A stretch of 6,562 nt of DNA from Oxalobacteraceae bacterium (GTDB lineage: Bacteria > Pseudomonadota > Gammaproteobacteria > Burkholderiales > Burkholderiaceae_D), in the NCBI GenBank assembly GCA_003537575.1, contig DPRS01000057.1, positions 1 through 6,562 on the forward strand, written 5' to 3'. The position numbers and the translations under genes were made by a program. Under the pieces are notes generated by a model that saw only the letters and a list, made by a program, of their open reading frames with translations, did not search any database and was not told where the DNA came from. The stretch's first letter is position 1. Each line of letters begins with the position of its first letter. Shown piece after piece: positions 5,363 through 6,562 of the stretch.

Positions 5363-6562
5363 TTATTTGGCAAACGGGAACGGCAAGAACCAGATCAGGA
5401 AGGCCAGCACGCCGATGATCATCACGAAGGCGTAGTGGTAGATGTAACCCGACTGGAAGTGGCGGGTGACGAGCGCAAACCACCCGACCACCTTGGCGCT
5501 GCCGTTGACGATCAGGCCGTCGATCAGGCCGCGGTCGCCCACTTTCCACAAGCCGCCGCCCAGCACGCGGGCGCCGCCGGCGAACACGACCTCGTTGATC
5601 TTGTCCATGTAGTACTTGTTGTCCAGCAGCGTATGGATGGCGCGGAACTTGTCATAGAACCAGGCCGGCACTTTCGGATTGATCATGTAGCAGTAGTAAG
5701 CCGCTGCCACACCGGCAGCTGCCAGCGCGAATACCGGCGTGGTAAAGCCATGCAGGGCCATCGCTACCGCGCCATGGAACTCGTGAGCCAGTTCGGCCAT
5801 GGCCGGATGGGTTTCGCTGACGAAGATGACATTCTTGAAGAAGTCGCCGAACAGCATCGGGCCGATGGTGAAGAAACCAATGATCACCGAAGGAATCGCC
5901 AGCAGGATCAGCGGCAGGGTCACCACCAGCGGAGACTCGTGCGGCTTCTGCCCCGGCGCCAGGCCGTGATGGTGGTCCGACGCGACTTCCTCATCCTCAT
6001 GGTCGCCATGATGATCGTGATGCGCCTTGCCGAAGCGCTCCTTGCCGTGGAACACCAGGAAATACATGCGGAAGGAATAGAACGCCGTCACGAACACGCC
6101 CGCCATCACGGCGAAGTAGGCGAACCCGGCGCCGGCGATATTGGCGTTCTTGGCAGCGATGATGATGCTGTCCTTCGAATAGAAACCGGCGAAGAACGGC
6201 GTGCCGATCAGGGCCAGCGAGCCCAGCAGCGAAGTGATCCAGGTAATCGGCATGTACTTGCGCAGGCCGCCCATGTTGCGGATATCCTGGTCATGGTGCA
6301 TGCCGATGATGACCGAACCGGCGGCCAGGAACAGCAACGCCTTGAAGAAAGCGTGAGTCATCAGGTGGAACACCGCCACCGAGTAAGCCGATGCGCCCAG
6401 GGCGACGGTCATGTAACCCAGCTGCGACAGCGTCGAATACGCCACCACGCGCTTGATGTCGTTCTGGATGATGCCCAAAAAGCCCATGAACAGCGCAGTG
6501 ATGGCGCCGATCACCAGGATGAAGGACAAGGCGGTGTCGGACAGCTCGAACAGCGGCGACAT
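5363..6562 (-). CDS. nuoL: NADH-quinone oxidoreductase (complex I) subunit L, C-terminal part, 5' end outside window
   Basis: NuoL is the distal proton-pumping subunit of complex I and carries the long lateral helix of the membrane arm. The window holds the last 399 residues of a family of about 610-690. The frame is open to the right edge; the Met codon at 6562 is internal, aligning with the MTP segment near residue 269 of E. coli NuoL. Numbered from that Met, the motif IKRVVAYSTLSQLGYM is at 36-51, and H66, H70 and K74 (HLMTHAFFKALLFLAAG) correspond to E. coli H334, H338 and K342. K130 (GFYSKDS) corresponds to K399. The TM helix at the very end (YAFVMIIGVLAFLIWFLP) should anchor the end of the lateral helix. 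An unusual His/Asp/Glu-rich loop occupies about residues 181-199. It is the first nuo gene visible here and is followed by nuoM after 28 bases. Confidence 0.97.
   Translation of the reverse strand: MSPLFELSDTALSFILVIGAITALFMGFLGIIQNDIKRVVAYSTLSQLGYMTVALGASAYSVAVFHLMTHAFFKALLFLAAGSVIIGMHHDQDIRNMGGLRKYMPITWITSLLGSLALIGTPFFAGFYSKDSIIIAAKNANIAGAGFAYFAVMAGVFVTAFYSFRMYFLVFHGKERFGKAHHDHHGDHEDEEVASDHHHGLAPGQKPHESPLVVTLPLILLAIPSVIIGFFTIGPMLFGDFFKNVIFVSETHPAMAELAHEFHGAVAMALHGFTTPVFALAAAGVAAAYYCYMINPKVPAWFYDKFRAIHTLLDNKYYMDKINEVVFAGGARVLGGGLWKVGDRGLIDGLIVNGSAKVVGWFALVTRHFQSGYIYHYAFVMIIGVLAFLIWFLPFPFAK

Noticed and set aside
6560..6562. ATG at the right edge as the start of a short nuoL-like gene
   Set aside because: The protein aligns with about residue 269 onward of NuoL, and this Met is a family-typical internal residue; the window edge simply falls there.

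Overview
This window looks like ordinary core chromosome of a betaproteobacterium, most likely Burkholderiales and possibly Oxalobacteraceae (inferred from protein style and gene order, not searched). It is moderately GC-rich and gene-dense. The order nuoL-nuoM-nuoN-DUF2818-Nudix hydrolase is, to my knowledge, typical of that group. I see no mobile element, CRISPR array, tRNA or rRNA, and no gene-free stretch longer than about 90 bases.

Layout. The left end (1-617, + strand) holds the last third of an electron-transfer flavoprotein:ubiquinone oxidoreductase (ETF-QO), including its [4Fe-4S] cysteine motif. A strong hairpin (648-682) lies between its stop and the stop of a convergent gene. Everything else is on the - strand and reads right to left: the C-terminal part of nuoL (6562-5363, cut by the window edge), nuoM, nuoN, a small three-helix membrane protein of the DUF2818 family, an intrinsic terminator (1931-1903), a Nudix hydrolase of the ADP-ribose pyrophosphatase type, and a YitT-family membrane protein.

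How the genes work together. NuoL, NuoM and NuoN are the three antiporter-like, proton-pumping subunits of respiratory complex I (NDH-1). The lysine, glutamate and histidine residues of the proton path are all visible in the parts present. ETF-QO delivers electrons from flavoprotein dehydrogenases (fatty-acid and amino-acid oxidation) into the same ubiquinone pool that complex I reduces, so two quinone-reducing systems end near each other here. The DUF2818 protein is placed as the last gene of the nuo operon and may be an accessory factor for complex I; this is inference from position only. The Nudix and YitT genes form a downstream pair separated by 8 bases.

Most notable points. A textbook intrinsic terminator finishes only a few bases upstream of the Shine-Dalgarno sequence of the Nudix gene. 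That gene therefore probably depends on read-through or attenuation of the nuo transcript, or on an unseen promoter. The hairpin also shows that a longer Nudix reading frame starting at 1938 is not the real gene start. I found no clearly new biological system; the DUF2818 gene and the terminator/Nudix arrangement are the parts most worth testing.
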